Part shown: in pieces, positions 1 to 8,796 of the stretch | How the letters are laid out: each line of letters opens with the position of its first letter | Position numbering within the stretch: the first letter of the stretch is position 1 | Assembly: GCA_022563535.1 (NCBI GenBank) | Contig: JADFNE010000006.1 | Coordinates: 1 to 64,000 of the forward strand | DNA from: Myxococcales bacterium | GTDB lineage: Bacteria > Myxococcota_A > UBA9160 > UBA4427 | Direction: 5' to 3' | DNA length: 64,000 nucleotides | Translations under genes and position numbers: made by a program | Notes under the pieces: model-generated | The model's database searches: none | Told to the model about the DNA's origin: nothing | The model's input: the letters and a program-made list of their open reading frames with translations, nothing else

Positions 1-43
1 TCTGACCATTGCCGGAGGCGTCCGGCGGTGCGACGTTTCCGAA

Positions 44-57
44 GCCGAATTTTCGGC
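44..57 (+). terminator. weak terminator-like hairpin at the left edge
   Basis: GCCGAA and TTCGGC form a six-base-pair stem with a two-base loop, followed by GGG and then TTTTCT. A TGA at 3-5 could end a gene that lies to the left of the window, which this hairpin would terminate. The stem is short and its loop is tight, so the call is weak. Confidence 0.25.
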
Positions 58-90
58 GGGTTTTCTGTGGAGTGGGCGGAGGTCGTGGGG

Positions 91-2280
91 GTGAGGTCGA
101 ACTTGCTGAACAGTCTGCGGCTGGGCGCGGTCTTGATTGTGCCGCTGCTTCTAGTGGGGTGTGCGGGGCCTGGGGCGCGCGAAGCGAGCGACGCCGAGGC
201 GCGCCAGTATCAAGCCGCGGTCAAGCTTGCCAAGCAGCACCCGGAAGAAGCCACCCGGTTGCTGACCGAGTTCTTGAACCAAAATCGCAAGAGTTCCCTG
301 GCCGACGACGCCGCGGCCCGGCTGGCCGAACTCGCGCTGCAGGCGGCGGACGAGAAACGGGCGATGGACTGGCTCTATTTCATTGTCAACGACTACCCCA
401 ACGCGGAGAACGCCGACCGCGCCCGTGTGTTGCTGGCGGGCATGGAGGCGCGCGCCGACCGTCCCCGGGACGCCCTGCGCTTGCTCGGCAAGGTCCGCTT
501 TGGTCGGCTCAGTGCGGCCGAGCGCAGGCTTGCGTTCCGACTCTTTGCAGATCTCAGCGACGATCCGGTCGACCATCTGGGTTGGCAAGTGCGCGAACGC
601 GACGCGGTGATCGAAGAACTGAAAAACGCCGACTACGAGTCTCCGGTTCTCGGCGGGGGCCTCGAAGATCTCGAGCGGGAGATCGCCGCGTCGGTCGACG
701 ACATGGCGGACGAAGATCTCGAACGCGCGGTGCGGGTCTTGCGGGGCCAGCTTCCAGCCGGGCGCGTGCTGTTGCTGCTGTCGCGCCGGGCGTTGCAGCA
801 GGGAGACTTTTCGAAGGCGAGCAAGAAATTCCGCCGGACCGCGTCGCTCGAGTTCATGAAAGAAGACGAAGAGCTGTTTGAAGAGGTATCCCTCGCCCTG
901 CAACTGCGGGAACGCATCGTAGACGGTGACGGCGTGTTGCCGAGCTTTGCTGAAGTGGCCGCCATGCCCCAACCCGATTTCAAAAACGCGACGGGTGTGA
1001 TCGGGGTGGTGCTTCCTTTGAGCGGCCGCTTTGCAAAGTACGGCGAAGAGAGCTTGAAGGGCATCATGCTGGCCGCGAGTGTGTTCGATCCATCCCCCGA
1101 ACCCGCCGAACGAGAAGGCGAACCAGAACCTCCGCCTGCTGTCAGTCGAGGGCCCGCATCCAACAAGATGAATCGAGCGGCGGGTGACAGTCTCGCGGTG
1201 ATGGAGCGCAAGGAAATACTTCGCCTGGTGATCCGCGACAGCGAAGGCACTCCCGAAGCCGCGGCGCTGGCAGTCGAGTCGCTGGCCGCAGAAAAGGGGT
1301 TGGTCGCGATCATCGGTCCACTGCTCGGAGACACCGCCGAAGCGGCGGCGCCCATCGCCGACGCACTGGGGATCCCGCTGCTCGCGCTGACATCCCGAGA
1401 AGAAGTGCCCAAGAATCGCAGCTATGTATTCCGCTTGCGGACCTCGCCCCGGGACGAAATCCGCACGCTCATCGACTACGCGTCCAATGAACTCGGTGCC
1501 AAGCGCTACGCCATTCTTTATCCCAAGGACAACTACGGCCGCGGCATGCGAGACCACTTCTGGGAGGCGGTTCTGGAGCAGGACGCCATGGTGGTGGCGT
1601 CTTCGGGATACGATCCGGACGCGACTGACTTTGCCAAACCTATCCGCAGCATGATCGGTTACACCCTGCTCACCGAGGGCGAGCAAGCCGCTCTAGAACG
1701 TCGCAGCACGCTCTTGCGTCGCGCGCGAAGGCTCGAGCCTACCGTTGCCCGGCTCGTGCGCACGATCGCCTACGCGATCCTCGGACCCGAAGGCGACCCG
1801 CTTCCACCGCAAGTCGATTTCGATGTGCTTTTCATTCCCGATTCCCACGACAAGATCGTGCTGATTGCGCCGCAACTCTCCTTTCATGAAAGCGGCAGCG
1901 TCCATTTGATGGGACCCAGCGGATGGAACCATCCCGATCTGCTTTCGATTGGTCGCAATCACGTGCGCGGCGCGGTGATCTCTGCGCTCTTCCACGAGCA
2001 GAGCCAGTTTCCCTTCGTGTCCGAATTTAGCCAAGGCTTCAAGAACACCTTCAACGAATCAGCGGATGTATTCGCAGCCCACGGTTACGACGCTGCGCGG
2101 CTCATCATGGTCCAGTTGAAGGCCGGTGTTAAGTCCCGGGAGGGCGTGAGAAATGGGATCTTGCGCACTCAGGCATTCCCCGGTGCCTCGGGTGTGATCA
2201 ATATGGCGCCCGACGGCAATGCGCAAAAGCGACCTTTTTTGCTGAAGGTACGGGGCGGGCGTTTGATCTCCCTGGACTAG
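91..2280 (+). CDS. LpoA-like lipoprotein: TPR-type N-terminus and periplasmic-binding-protein C-terminus
   Basis: Probable outer-membrane lipoprotein of the LpoA/LppC type, a family that activates class A penicillin-binding proteins. The GTG at 91 is chosen because GGAGG lies 8 bases upstream and it puts a lipoprotein signal at the N-terminus, with lipobox LVGC and the lipidated Cys near residue 24. An ATG at 28 in the same frame would add 21 poorly signal-like residues. Residues ~35-290 are helical and TPR-like. From ~300 (GVIGVVLPLSGRFAKYGEE) a type I periplasmic-binding fold begins, broken by a Pro/Glu-rich insert near 335-370. Alternatively it could be a generic branched-chain-amino-acid-type binding protein, but the TPR-plus-PBP layout favours LpoA-like. 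Confidence 0.72.
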   Translation: MRSNLLNSLRLGAVLIVPLLLVGCAGPGAREASDAEARQYQAAVKLAKQHPEEATRLLTEFLNQNRKSSLADDAAARLAELALQAADEKRAMDWLYFIVNDYPNAENADRARVLLAGMEARADRPRDALRLLGKVRFGRLSAAERRLAFRLFADLSDDPVDHLGWQVRERDAVIEELKNADYESPVLGGGLEDLEREIAASVDDMADEDLERAVRVLRGQLPAGRVLLLLSRRALQQGDFSKASKKFRRTASLEFMKEDEELFEEVSLALQLRERIVDGDGVLPSFAEVAAMPQPDFKNATGVIGVVLPLSGRFAKYGEESLKGIMLAASVFDPSPEPAEREGEPEPPPAVSRGPASNKMNRAAGDSLAVMERKEILRLVIRDSEGTPEAAALAVESLAAEKGLVAIIGPLLGDTAEAAAPIADALGIPLLALTSREEVPKNRSYVFRLRTSPRDEIRTLIDYASNELGAKRYAILYPKDNYGRGMRDHFWEAVLEQDAMVVASSGYDPDATDFAKPIRSMIGYTLLTEGEQAALERRSTLLRRARRLEPTVARLVRTIAYAILGPEGDPLPPQVDFDVLFIPDSHDKIVLIAPQLSFHESGSVHLMGPSGWNHPDLLSIGRNHVRGAVISALFHEQSQFPFVSEFSQGFKNTFNESADVFAAHGYDAARLIMVQLKAGVKSREGVRNGILRTQAFPGASGVINMAPDGNAQKRPFLLKVRGGRLISLD

Positions 2281-2372
2281 GGTTTTCACACTCGTCGCGA
2301 TTATGTTTCGTTTCGAGTAATGACAACGAGAAGCGATTCAGCGCGCGTGTCGCGAGGTTCGGACCGGTCGTT

Positions 2373-2413
2373 GCCGGTTAGTCTGGGCGTCTTGATTTAT
2401 TTCGCCGGTTAGT
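2373..2413. repeat. 10-bp direct repeat upstream of lon
   Basis: GCCGGTTAGT occurs at 2373-2382 and again at 2404-2413. The copies are 31 bases apart, close to three turns of the helix. They lie in the 237-base gap between the lipoprotein gene and lon, about 105 bases before the lon ATG. The spacing would suit a regulator binding two sites on one face of the DNA; no factor is recognised. Confidence 0.4.
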
Positions 2414-2517
2414 TGCCAACGCCCCGCGTTCGCGAGAGTCTTTTGCCCCCACCCCAATTCCGATCGATCTTTCTCGCTGCCTCAAGTCACTTGGCCGCCC
2501 GGTCGAAACGCGTTTTG

Positions 2518-4929
2518 ATGATTGAATCTCCCCCCGAGAATTTGTCGCACGAAGTGCTCCCCATTCTTCCGTTACGGGAATTTGTTCTCTATCCCTACAT
2601 GGTCATTCCGCTGTTCGTCGCGCGGGAGTCTTCGATTGCGGCCGTACAAGATGCGCTCGCCGCCGACCGCTTGATCCTACTCGTTGCCCAGCGAGACCCC
2701 GAAACCCAGGAACCGACCAACGAAGACCTCTACAGTGTGGGAACCGTCGCCATGGTGATGCGAAGCCTGCGCATGCCGGACGGTCGCTTGAAGGTGATGC
2801 TTCAGGGGCTCAACAAGGCCAAGATCGATGCATTCGTCGATCGCGAGTCGAGCACCTGGGCCCGGGTGACTTCGATCCCCAACGACGACATCAATGACTG
2901 GAGTGTCGAGAGCGAAGCGCTGGTGCGCGCAGTTCGCACCAGGGTAGAAGAGCTTCTGCCTCTCAAGAATTTGCCTCCTGAAGTGTTGTCGATCACCACG
3001 AACATCGACAAGCCCGGGCGGCTCGCAGATCTCGTCGCGTCCAACCTGCGCTTGCGCCTGGCGGAAGCCCAGGAGGTACTCGAGGTCCAGGATCCGATCG
3101 CGCGGCTGCGCAAGGTCGACGCGTTGGTGCGTCGCGAGCTCGAAGTCACCACCATGCAGGCCGAGATCCAGTATCAGGCAAAGGAAGAGATGTCTCGCGG
3201 TCAGCGCGAGACGTTCTTACGTGAACAGCTGCGGGCGATCCAAAACGAATTGGGTGAAGTCGATCCGCGCGGCGAAGAATCTGACGAGTATCGCTTCAAG
3301 GTCGAAGAGGCAGGGCTTCCCCCGGAAGCCCTGGAAGAGTCTCTGCGCCAGCTGCGAAGGCTCGAACGCATGCACCCCGACGGCCCCGAAGCCCAGGTGG
3401 TGCGCAACTATCTCGACTGGGTGGTGGACCTGCCCTGGTCCACGACGTCACCCGATCGCCTTGATCTCAAGAACGCCCGCAAGATTCTTGACGCCGATCA
3501 CGCGCATCTGGACGGAGTGAAGGAGCGCATCCTCGAATTCCTCGGCGTGCGCAAGCTGCGCCAGGATTCCCGCGGTCCGATCCTGTGCTTTGTGGGCCCG
3601 CCCGGAGTGGGGAAGACTTCGCTAGGACGTTCGATCGCGCGAGCCATGGGACGAGAGTTCATTCGCGTGTCTCTCGGTGGCATTCGCGACGAAGCCGAAA
3701 TTCGCGGTCATCGCCGCACCTACGTGGGAGCGCTTCCCGGCCGCATCATTCAGGGTCTGAAGACTGCCGGGACCAACAACCCGGTCTTCATGCTCGACGA
3801 ACTCGACAAGCTCGGCGCCGATTTCAGGGGCGACCCTTCGGCGGCATTGCTCGAAGTCCTCGATTCCGAGCAGAACGAAAAGTTCAGCGATCACTTCTTG
3901 AACGTTCCGTTTGATCTTTCCAAGGTGCTCTTCATCGCCACGGCGAACAACCTCGAAACCATTCCGGCGCCGTTGCGCGACCGCATGGAGATCATCCGGC
4001 TGTCGGGCTACATGCCCGAAGAGAAGTCTGCCATCGCGACCCAGTTCTTGATTCCCCGCCAGGTTGCCGAACACGGGCTGCTGCCGGCCAACGTGATCTG
4101 GTCCCGCTCCGCGGTAGACGAGATCTGCCTGGGCTACACCCACGAAGCCGGTGTGCGGAACCTGGAAAGGCAAGTCGCGCGGGTGTGTCGGAAGATCGCC
4201 AAGCGCGCGGCCGAAGGACATACGGGCGTTGTGAACGTCACCAAGCGCAACCTCAAGAGTTTCCTCGGTCCCGCCCCAATTGGACACACCAAGGTGTCGG
4301 GCAAGGACGAAATCGGGGTTGCAAACGGCCTGGCCTGGACGGAGAGCGGCGGTGAAGTGTTGACGATCGAAGCCGCCCTCACCAACGGCGAAGGGCTATT
4401 GCTCACAGGACAGCTCGGCGACGTCATGAAGGAGTCGGTGCAAACCGCGCTCAGCTATGTGCGTTCGATTCTCGGTGACCTGGGTCTCGACGAGCGGGCG
4501 CTGACCGGAAACCAGATTCATGTCCACGTTCCCGCCGGTGCGACTCCCAAAGATGGTCCGTCGGCTGGTGTGACCATGGCCGCGACCTTGCTGTCCCTGG
4601 CGACCAAGATCCCGATCCGCGGCGATGTGGCGATGACCGGCGAAGTCACCCTGCGCGGACACGTGCTGCCCGTGGGCGGAGTGCGGGAAAAGGCCTTGGC
4701 TGCACTTCGCAGCGGCATCACCAATGTGATCGTGCCGAAGTCGTGCATGCCCGAAGTCGACGAGATCCCGGCCAAGCTCAAGCGCAAGATCACGTTCATT
4801 CCGGTCGAGACCATGCGCGAAGTGCTCGACGTATGTCTGGTGCATCCCCTGACCTGGCGCAGCGACAACCCGGGCCCGCCGATCGTGACCCACAGCCACG
4901 GTCCGGTGGTGTCGGTGAAAGAACGCTAA
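2518..4929 (+). CDS. lon: ATP-dependent protease La (Lon)
   Basis: Cytoplasmic AAA+ serine protease that degrades misfolded and short-lived regulatory proteins. The order is N-terminal substrate domain, AAA+ module with Walker A GPPGVGKTS near residue 360, and peptidase domain with catalytic Ser ~682 (KDGPSAGVTMA) and Lys ~725 (VREKALAAL). These match the usual Lon Ser-Lys dyad. From this ATG the protein is 803 residues, typical for Lon. An in-frame TTG at 2413 would add 35 residues without family resemblance and overlaps the upstream direct repeat. No strong Shine-Dalgarno sequence precedes the ATG. Confidence 0.95.
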   Translation: MIESPPENLSHEVLPILPLREFVLYPYMVIPLFVARESSIAAVQDALAADRLILLVAQRDPETQEPTNEDLYSVGTVAMVMRSLRMPDGRLKVMLQGLNKAKIDAFVDRESSTWARVTSIPNDDINDWSVESEALVRAVRTRVEELLPLKNLPPEVLSITTNIDKPGRLADLVASNLRLRLAEAQEVLEVQDPIARLRKVDALVRRELEVTTMQAEIQYQAKEEMSRGQRETFLREQLRAIQNELGEVDPRGEESDEYRFKVEEAGLPPEALEESLRQLRRLERMHPDGPEAQVVRNYLDWVVDLPWSTTSPDRLDLKNARKILDADHAHLDGVKERILEFLGVRKLRQDSRGPILCFVGPPGVGKTSLGRSIARAMGREFIRVSLGGIRDEAEIRGHRRTYVGALPGRIIQGLKTAGTNNPVFMLDELDKLGADFRGDPSAALLEVLDSEQNEKFSDHFLNVPFDLSKVLFIATANNLETIPAPLRDRMEIIRLSGYMPEEKSAIATQFLIPRQVAEHGLLPANVIWSRSAVDEICLGYTHEAGVRNLERQVARVCRKIAKRAAEGHTGVVNVTKRNLKSFLGPAPIGHTKVSGKDEIGVANGLAWTESGGEVLTIEAALTNGEGLLLTGQLGDVMKESVQTALSYVRSILGDLGLDERALTGNQIHVHVPAGATPKDGPSAGVTMAATLLSLATKIPIRGDVAMTGEVTLRGHVLPVGGVREKALAALRSGITNVIVPKSCMPEVDEIPAKLKRKITFIPVETMREVLDVCLVHPLTWRSDNPGPPIVTHSHGPVVSVKER

Positions 4930-4960
4930 ACAGGTCGCGCGGAAGGCTACACTCCGGCCG

Positions 4961-5923
4961 ATGTCCACCCTCGGCCAACTCGGCGAATTCGAACTCATCT
5001 CCCGCATTGCGGCCCGCGCGGCGGGTCTAGGCACCCCCGAAATCGTTGTGGGTATTGGAGATGATGCGGCCATCCTGCGCCCGCGCCGGGGTGAAGACCT
5101 GGTGGTCTCGACCGATGCGCTTGTAGAAAACACCCATTTTTGTTGGGACAATCAAGCCCCGGCGACGATCGGTCGCCGTGCGCTTCTCGTAAACCTTTCC
5201 GATCTGGCTGCAATGGGCGCGCGACCCGTGGGCTTTACGCTCGCGCTCGCGGCGCCGCCGTCCCTCGAGATTGCCCGCATCGACGCCTTTCTCACCGGCT
5301 TGCTGCGCGAAGCCAAGACCCATGCTTGCCCTCTGGTCGGTGGAAATTTGAGTCGCGCACGCGAAACCTGCTTGACGCTCACGGTAGTCGGTGCGGTCAA
5401 GCGCGGTCGCGCGCTGCTGCGCGGTTCCGCCCGCCCGGGCGACCGCATCTTCGTCACCGGCACCCTCGGTGGTGCGGCGCTAGCACTCGCCAACAGCCAG
5501 CTGCGGGGAGGAAAGCTTCGCCACCTCCCCACGCCGCGCATTGCGGCCGGCAGGGCCCTGGCGCGCATGACGCGGCCCGGTGCGTGCATTGATCTCTCCG
5601 ACGGATTCGAAGCGGATCTCGATCACGTGCTGCAAGCGTCTGGCGTTGGCGCTGCCATCGACACGGCCCGCATCCCGCTGCCCCGAGGTTTTCTCACTGC
5701 GTGTGCGAAACGAAAACTCGACCCCATCCAGACCGCGATTCGAGCCGGGGAAGACTACGAACTGTTGTTTACCCTGCGTCCCTCCGCAGCAAAGCGGACG
5801 ACTGAAGCCGTGCTCAGCAAGCGTTTGGGCGCAAGAGTGAGCGAGGTGGGGTGCATCACCAAGTCCCGGGGCGTGACGGGATTGCCGCGTCGGGTGAAGG
5901 CTGTGGGGTATCGCCACTTCTGA
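4961..5923 (+). CDS. thiL: thiamine-monophosphate kinase
   Basis: ThiL uses ATP to phosphorylate thiamine monophosphate to thiamine diphosphate, the last step to the active cofactor. The N-terminus (FELISRIAARA, then GIGDDAAIL near residue 30) and the STDALVENTHF segment are the metal and nucleotide-binding signatures of the family. LVGGNLSRA and the later DLSDGFEADL follow in the expected order. Its 320 residues are normal length. It starts 31 bases after lon and no other thiamine gene is in the window, so it is probably co-transcribed with lon by position rather than function. Confidence 0.9.
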   Translation: MSTLGQLGEFELISRIAARAAGLGTPEIVVGIGDDAAILRPRRGEDLVVSTDALVENTHFCWDNQAPATIGRRALLVNLSDLAAMGARPVGFTLALAAPPSLEIARIDAFLTGLLREAKTHACPLVGGNLSRARETCLTLTVVGAVKRGRALLRGSARPGDRIFVTGTLGGAALALANSQLRGGKLRHLPTPRIAAGRALARMTRPGACIDLSDGFEADLDHVLQASGVGAAIDTARIPLPRGFLTACAKRKLDPIQTAIRAGEDYELLFTLRPSAAKRTTEAVLSKRLGARVSEVGCITKSRGVTGLPRRVKAVGYRHF

Positions 5924-6014
5924 AGTTGCACGTTGGTGTAGTGCAGTTGCCGGATCGAGTTTCGGCATCTCATACGCCATCAAGGTGCCACTCGGGAGGG
6001 CCGATAGGCCGTAG

Positions 6015-7301
6015 GTGAGAATCGCCTTGACCCACAAGTTTGTCTTCGGATCGCTCTTGGTCGCTGCTTCGGCAGCGGTATTGCCATGGGGTATCCGCGC
6101 GTTCGGACTCGACTTTCCCGAATGGGGATCGGTCTTCATCGCGCTCGGAGTCGGGGGCGGTTTGGGCTTCGTGTTGTCCCGAAGCCTTGGGCAAAAATTT
6201 GAAATCCTGAGCCGGGCCACCGACCGCATTCGCAACGGTGATTTGACCGTCGAACTCCCGGTGGGCCGCACTGCTGTTTTTCCGGACGAAACCGATGACC
6301 TGGCCAAGAGCGTTCATGAAATGTTGGCCAAGCTCAACACCTTCGTCGGCCGGGTGCAGGAAAACGCCGACGTCGTGACCGCCTCGGCGCACAATCTCAA
6401 TCGCGAGATTGAACACGTCCGCGAAGGCAACGAAGGCATTTCGAGCACCATAGCGGCCGCCGCAGAGGGAACCGCGCATCAACGCGATTTGCTGCAACGG
6501 GTGACGGAACTGATCGGCCAGATCTCGATGGAAATTGAACTCAACGCCGGCCGCGCCCGGGAAGCCTTTGGTTTTGCGGCCGAGGCCAATCAAAAGGCGA
6601 GCAGTGGTGTCGACGTGTCCCGGTTGGCGATCGAAAAGATGCGCACCGTGTTCGAACGCGTCGAACAAACGGGTCTCATGGTCTTCGATCTCGAAGCCAA
6701 GACGCGACACGTTCACCAGATCACGGAGATCATCACCAGTGTCGCGCACCGCACCAACTTGCTGTCGCTGAACGCGTCAATCGAAGCGGCCCGCGCCGGT
6801 GAAGCCGGACGCGGCTTCTCGGTCGTGGCAGACGAGATTCGCAAGCTCTCCGAAAGCGCGGGACGCAGCGCGGACGAGATCTCAAAGCTCATCAACGAAA
6901 TTCAATCGGACACCAACGACGTGGCCGACGAAATGCGAAAGTCGAGCGAGATGATCAGCGAAGGGCGCGAAGACGTGAACACCATCGCGGATTCGCTCGG
7001 CCAGATCAGCATGGCGGTCGGCGAAGCGGCGACCCGCTCCGAAGAAATTTTTCACGGCGCAGACACCCATGTGATGAGCGCCGAGCGCATGGTGACCGCC
7101 ATGAGCGAACTCAGGACGAGTGCCGAGGGCAGCGACTCCGCACAAGAGGATGTTTCGCGCATGGCGCGCGGCCAACTCAGTGCAGTGTCAAAGATCGTCG
7201 ACGGTTCCCAGGATCTTTTGACCGTGGCCGAAGAGTTGCGCGAGTTGTTGAGCTTCTACCGTACCGCGACGGCCCGACCCGGCTGGGAGGCTCAGTCATG
7301 A
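6015..7301 (+). CDS. methyl-accepting chemotaxis protein with a minimal periplasmic part
   Basis: Receptor of the chemosensory operon. Two hydrophobic segments (about residues 10-28 and 37-55) are joined by fewer than ten residues, so there is no periplasmic ligand domain. A HAMP-like segment follows (to ~110) and then the long coiled-coil signalling domain. The signature tip lies at ~250-290 ([19 protein letters not shown], then ADEIRKLSE). No CheR-binding pentapeptide is seen at the C-terminus. The start is GTG, with GGAGG a little far upstream. Its stop overlaps the start of the CheW gene by four bases, so it is the first gene of the operon. Confidence 0.88.
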   Translation: MRIALTHKFVFGSLLVAASAAVLPWGIRAFGLDFPEWGSVFIALGVGGGLGFVLSRSLGQKFEILSRATDRIRNGDLTVELPVGRTAVFPDETDDLAKSVHEMLAKLNTFVGRVQENADVVTASAHNLNREIEHVREGNEGISSTIAAAAEGTAHQRDLLQRVTELIGQISMEIELNAGRAREAFGFAAEANQKASSGVDVSRLAIEKMRTVFERVEQTGLMVFDLEAKTRHVHQITEIITSVAHRTNLLSLNASIEAARAGEAGRGFSVVADEIRKLSESAGRSADEISKLINEIQSDTNDVADEMRKSSEMISEGREDVNTIADSLGQISMAVGEAATRSEEIFHGADTHVMSAERMVTAMSELRTSAEGSDSAQEDVSRMARGQLSAVSKIVDGSQDLLTVAEELRELLSFYRTATARPGWEAQS

Positions 7302-7774
7302 GCGAAATGGGCGGCGAAATGGCTGGAGCGCTGAGCACCGATCGTCTGATGGTCTTCGACGTCTCGGGCACCAGCTACGCGCTCCCGATCGCCGGCATCC
7401 TCGAAGTCGTCGAAGTCACGGGAGTGAACTGTGTGCCCATGGTCCCGCGCGATCGGGGCGGAATCATCAACTGGCACGGCGAAGCGCTGCCGGTGGTGGC
7501 TCCTCACCTGCTGCTCGGAGGCACCGCAATCGCTCTCCGCGCTCCTGGAGAGGCTCAGCCCTACCTGGTGGTGTCAGATCGCCCGGATGCCTCCGCTTCG
7601 CTCGGATTACCTATCGATTTTGTCTCCGGATTGGTCGATGGGGTACCGGGAAGACCGCACGACAACCAAGTTGTAATTGAAAGACGGCCAGTGGATGGCC
7701 GAGTAGTCAGTGTGATTGATCCGCGGCGTCTCGTGACGCGTGCGGCAGAAGTCATTGAGAGTGCTGCCACCTGA
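7298..7774 (+). CDS. cheW: CheW-like coupling protein
   Basis: CheW domain adaptor linking the receptor to CheA. The fold signature is visible in [20 protein letters not shown] and in [19 protein letters not shown]. The protein is 158 residues, about the length of a stand-alone CheW. The ATG overlaps the receptor stop (ATGA), which implies translational coupling. A second in-frame ATG lies nearby at 7319. The last ~30 residues ([18 protein letters not shown]) form the usual final strand and helix. Confidence 0.85.
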   Translation: MSEMGGEMAGALSTDRLMVFDVSGTSYALPIAGILEVVEVTGVNCVPMVPRDRGGIINWHGEALPVVAPHLLLGGTAIALRAPGEAQPYLVVSDRPDASASLGLPIDFVSGLVDGVPGRPHDNQVVIERRPVDGRVVSVIDPRRLVTRAAEVIESAAT

Positions 7775-7801
7775 ACGTGGTGCAGCCGACTGGGAGTAAT
7801 G

Positions 7802-8173
7802 ATGAAAGCTCGAATTCTGATCGCCGATGACGCTTCGTTCATGCGCCAGATGATCCGTGAGATCATCGAGCCTGAAGGCTACGAGGTCGTGGGAGAAGCG
7901 ACCAACGGGATCGAAGCTGTGGAGCAATTCCTGGAACTGCGTCCGGACCTCGTCACGATGGACATCGTGATGCCCAAGAGGTCGGGGATCGACGCGGTCA
8001 AGGGCATTCTCGCCGAAGACCCGCAGGCCATGGTGGTGATGTGCAGTGCGCTGGGTCAGGAAACCCTGGTGATGGAGGCGCTGCAGGCTGGCGCAAAGGA
8101 CTTCATCGTAAAGCCGTTCAAGCCCGACGCGGTGATTTCCACCTTGGACAAGATTCTCGGCAAGGGCGAATAA
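7802..8173 (+). CDS. cheY: CheY-type single-domain response regulator
   Basis: Stand-alone receiver domain that would be phosphorylated by CheA. Counting from the second of two adjacent ATGs, it carries the acidic pair Asp9-Asp10 (ILIADDAS), phospho-acceptor Asp54 (VTMDIVMP), Ser82 (MCSALGQ) and Lys104 (IVKPFKPD), so all key residues are present. The ATG at 7802 is preferred over the one at 7799 because GGAG then sits five bases upstream. There is no output domain, so it acts by protein contact on a motor or another partner. Confidence 0.9.
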   Translation: MKARILIADDASFMRQMIREIIEPEGYEVVGEATNGIEAVEQFLELRPDLVTMDIVMPKRSGIDAVKGILAEDPQAMVVMCSALGQETLVMEALQAGAKDFIVKPFKPDAVISTLDKILGKGE

Positions 8174-8176
8174 CGA

Positions 8177-8686
8177 GTGGCTCTCGACATGGCCAAATTC
8201 CGGGCGCTCTTCTTGGAAGAAGCGGCTGAGCATCTCTCCGAAATCGGCAGCGCGCTGCTCGATCTCGAGAAGGATACGGCTTCGGCCGATTCCATCGATG
8301 TGATATTCCGGATGGCCCACTCCATTAAATCGATGGCCGCTTCGGTTGGCTATGAATCGGTCACGGAGTTGTCGCACGCCCTCGAAGATCGCATGGAAAT
8401 CATTCGCACCGCTGGTTGTGTTCCAGCTGGCGATACGCTGAGCGTGCTGTTCCGGGGCCTGGAAGGGCTCGAACAGATGGTCGCGATCGTGAGTGAAACC
8501 GGAGAGACGCCCCCAGAACGTTTCGACTTGATCGCGTTGTTGAGCGAGTCGCTCGAAACTCCCCCGGTCCCGGCCCCCTCGCGTGAACCCGAGCCGGCCG
8601 ATGCAGCGGAACTCGATGTCGAGCTCGTCGCCGTAATGGCAGCCCTCGAGGCGGAGTCCGGAGCAAAAAAAAAACACTTGAACTGA
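8177..8686 (+). CDS. cheA: CheA, N-terminal part (Hpt domain), frame ends after an A10 tract
   Basis: The first 130 residues are a histidine-phosphotransfer domain with phospho-acceptor His48 in RMAHSIKSMAASVGY. A Pro/Glu-rich linker follows. The frame then runs into ten consecutive A residues at 8665-8674 and stops five codons later. The rest of CheA is in the -1 frame, which is open right through the A tract. Read normally this gives a 169-residue stand-alone Hpt protein. With a one-base slip it gives a full CheA of ~580 residues. The GTG start overlaps nothing; an ATG at 8189 is an alternative. Confidence 0.82.
   Translation: MALDMAKFRALFLEEAAEHLSEIGSALLDLEKDTASADSIDVIFRMAHSIKSMAASVGYESVTELSHALEDRMEIIRTAGCVPAGDTLSVLFRGLEGLEQMVAIVSETGETPPERFDLIALLSESLETPPVPAPSREPEPADAAELDVELVAVMAALEAESGAKKKHLN
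8653..8674 (+). other. putative -1 frameshift or transcriptional slippage site in cheA
   Basis: Ten A residues at 8665-8674 give AAA codons in the incoming frame that can re-pair one base back. The incoming frame reads AKKKHLN-stop; the -1 frame reads KKKTLELTP and continues into the CheA kinase. GGAG at 8653-8656 lies 8-11 bases upstream, in the range where an internal Shine-Dalgarno sequence stimulates -1 frameshifting at the E. coli dnaX site. A run of A9 or longer is also a known substrate for RNA polymerase slippage. A sequencing error or a true null mutation would look the same from one sequence. Confidence 0.5.
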
Positions 8687-8796
8687 CACCGGTCGTCCCG
8701 AGTAACGATCGCGAAGAGTTCCCCCACGAATGCGAAGATCCGGCCCAGTCGCCAGGCAAACTTTCGGGCATCCAGGCGCCAAAACCCGCGGCCACC

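Noticed and set aside
151-1686. 511-codon open frame on the minus strand
   Set aside because: It lies opposite a well-supported lipoprotein gene; long antisense frames are expected in GC-rich genes and this one has no family features.
2413-2517. N-terminal extension of Lon from TTG 2413
   Set aside because: It lacks family resemblance, overlaps the direct repeat and makes the protein longer than usual; ATG 2518 is preferred.
8687-8796. intergenic gap between two separate che genes
   Set aside because: The -1 frame is open through the whole stretch and continues CheA's linker, so this is coding, not a gap.
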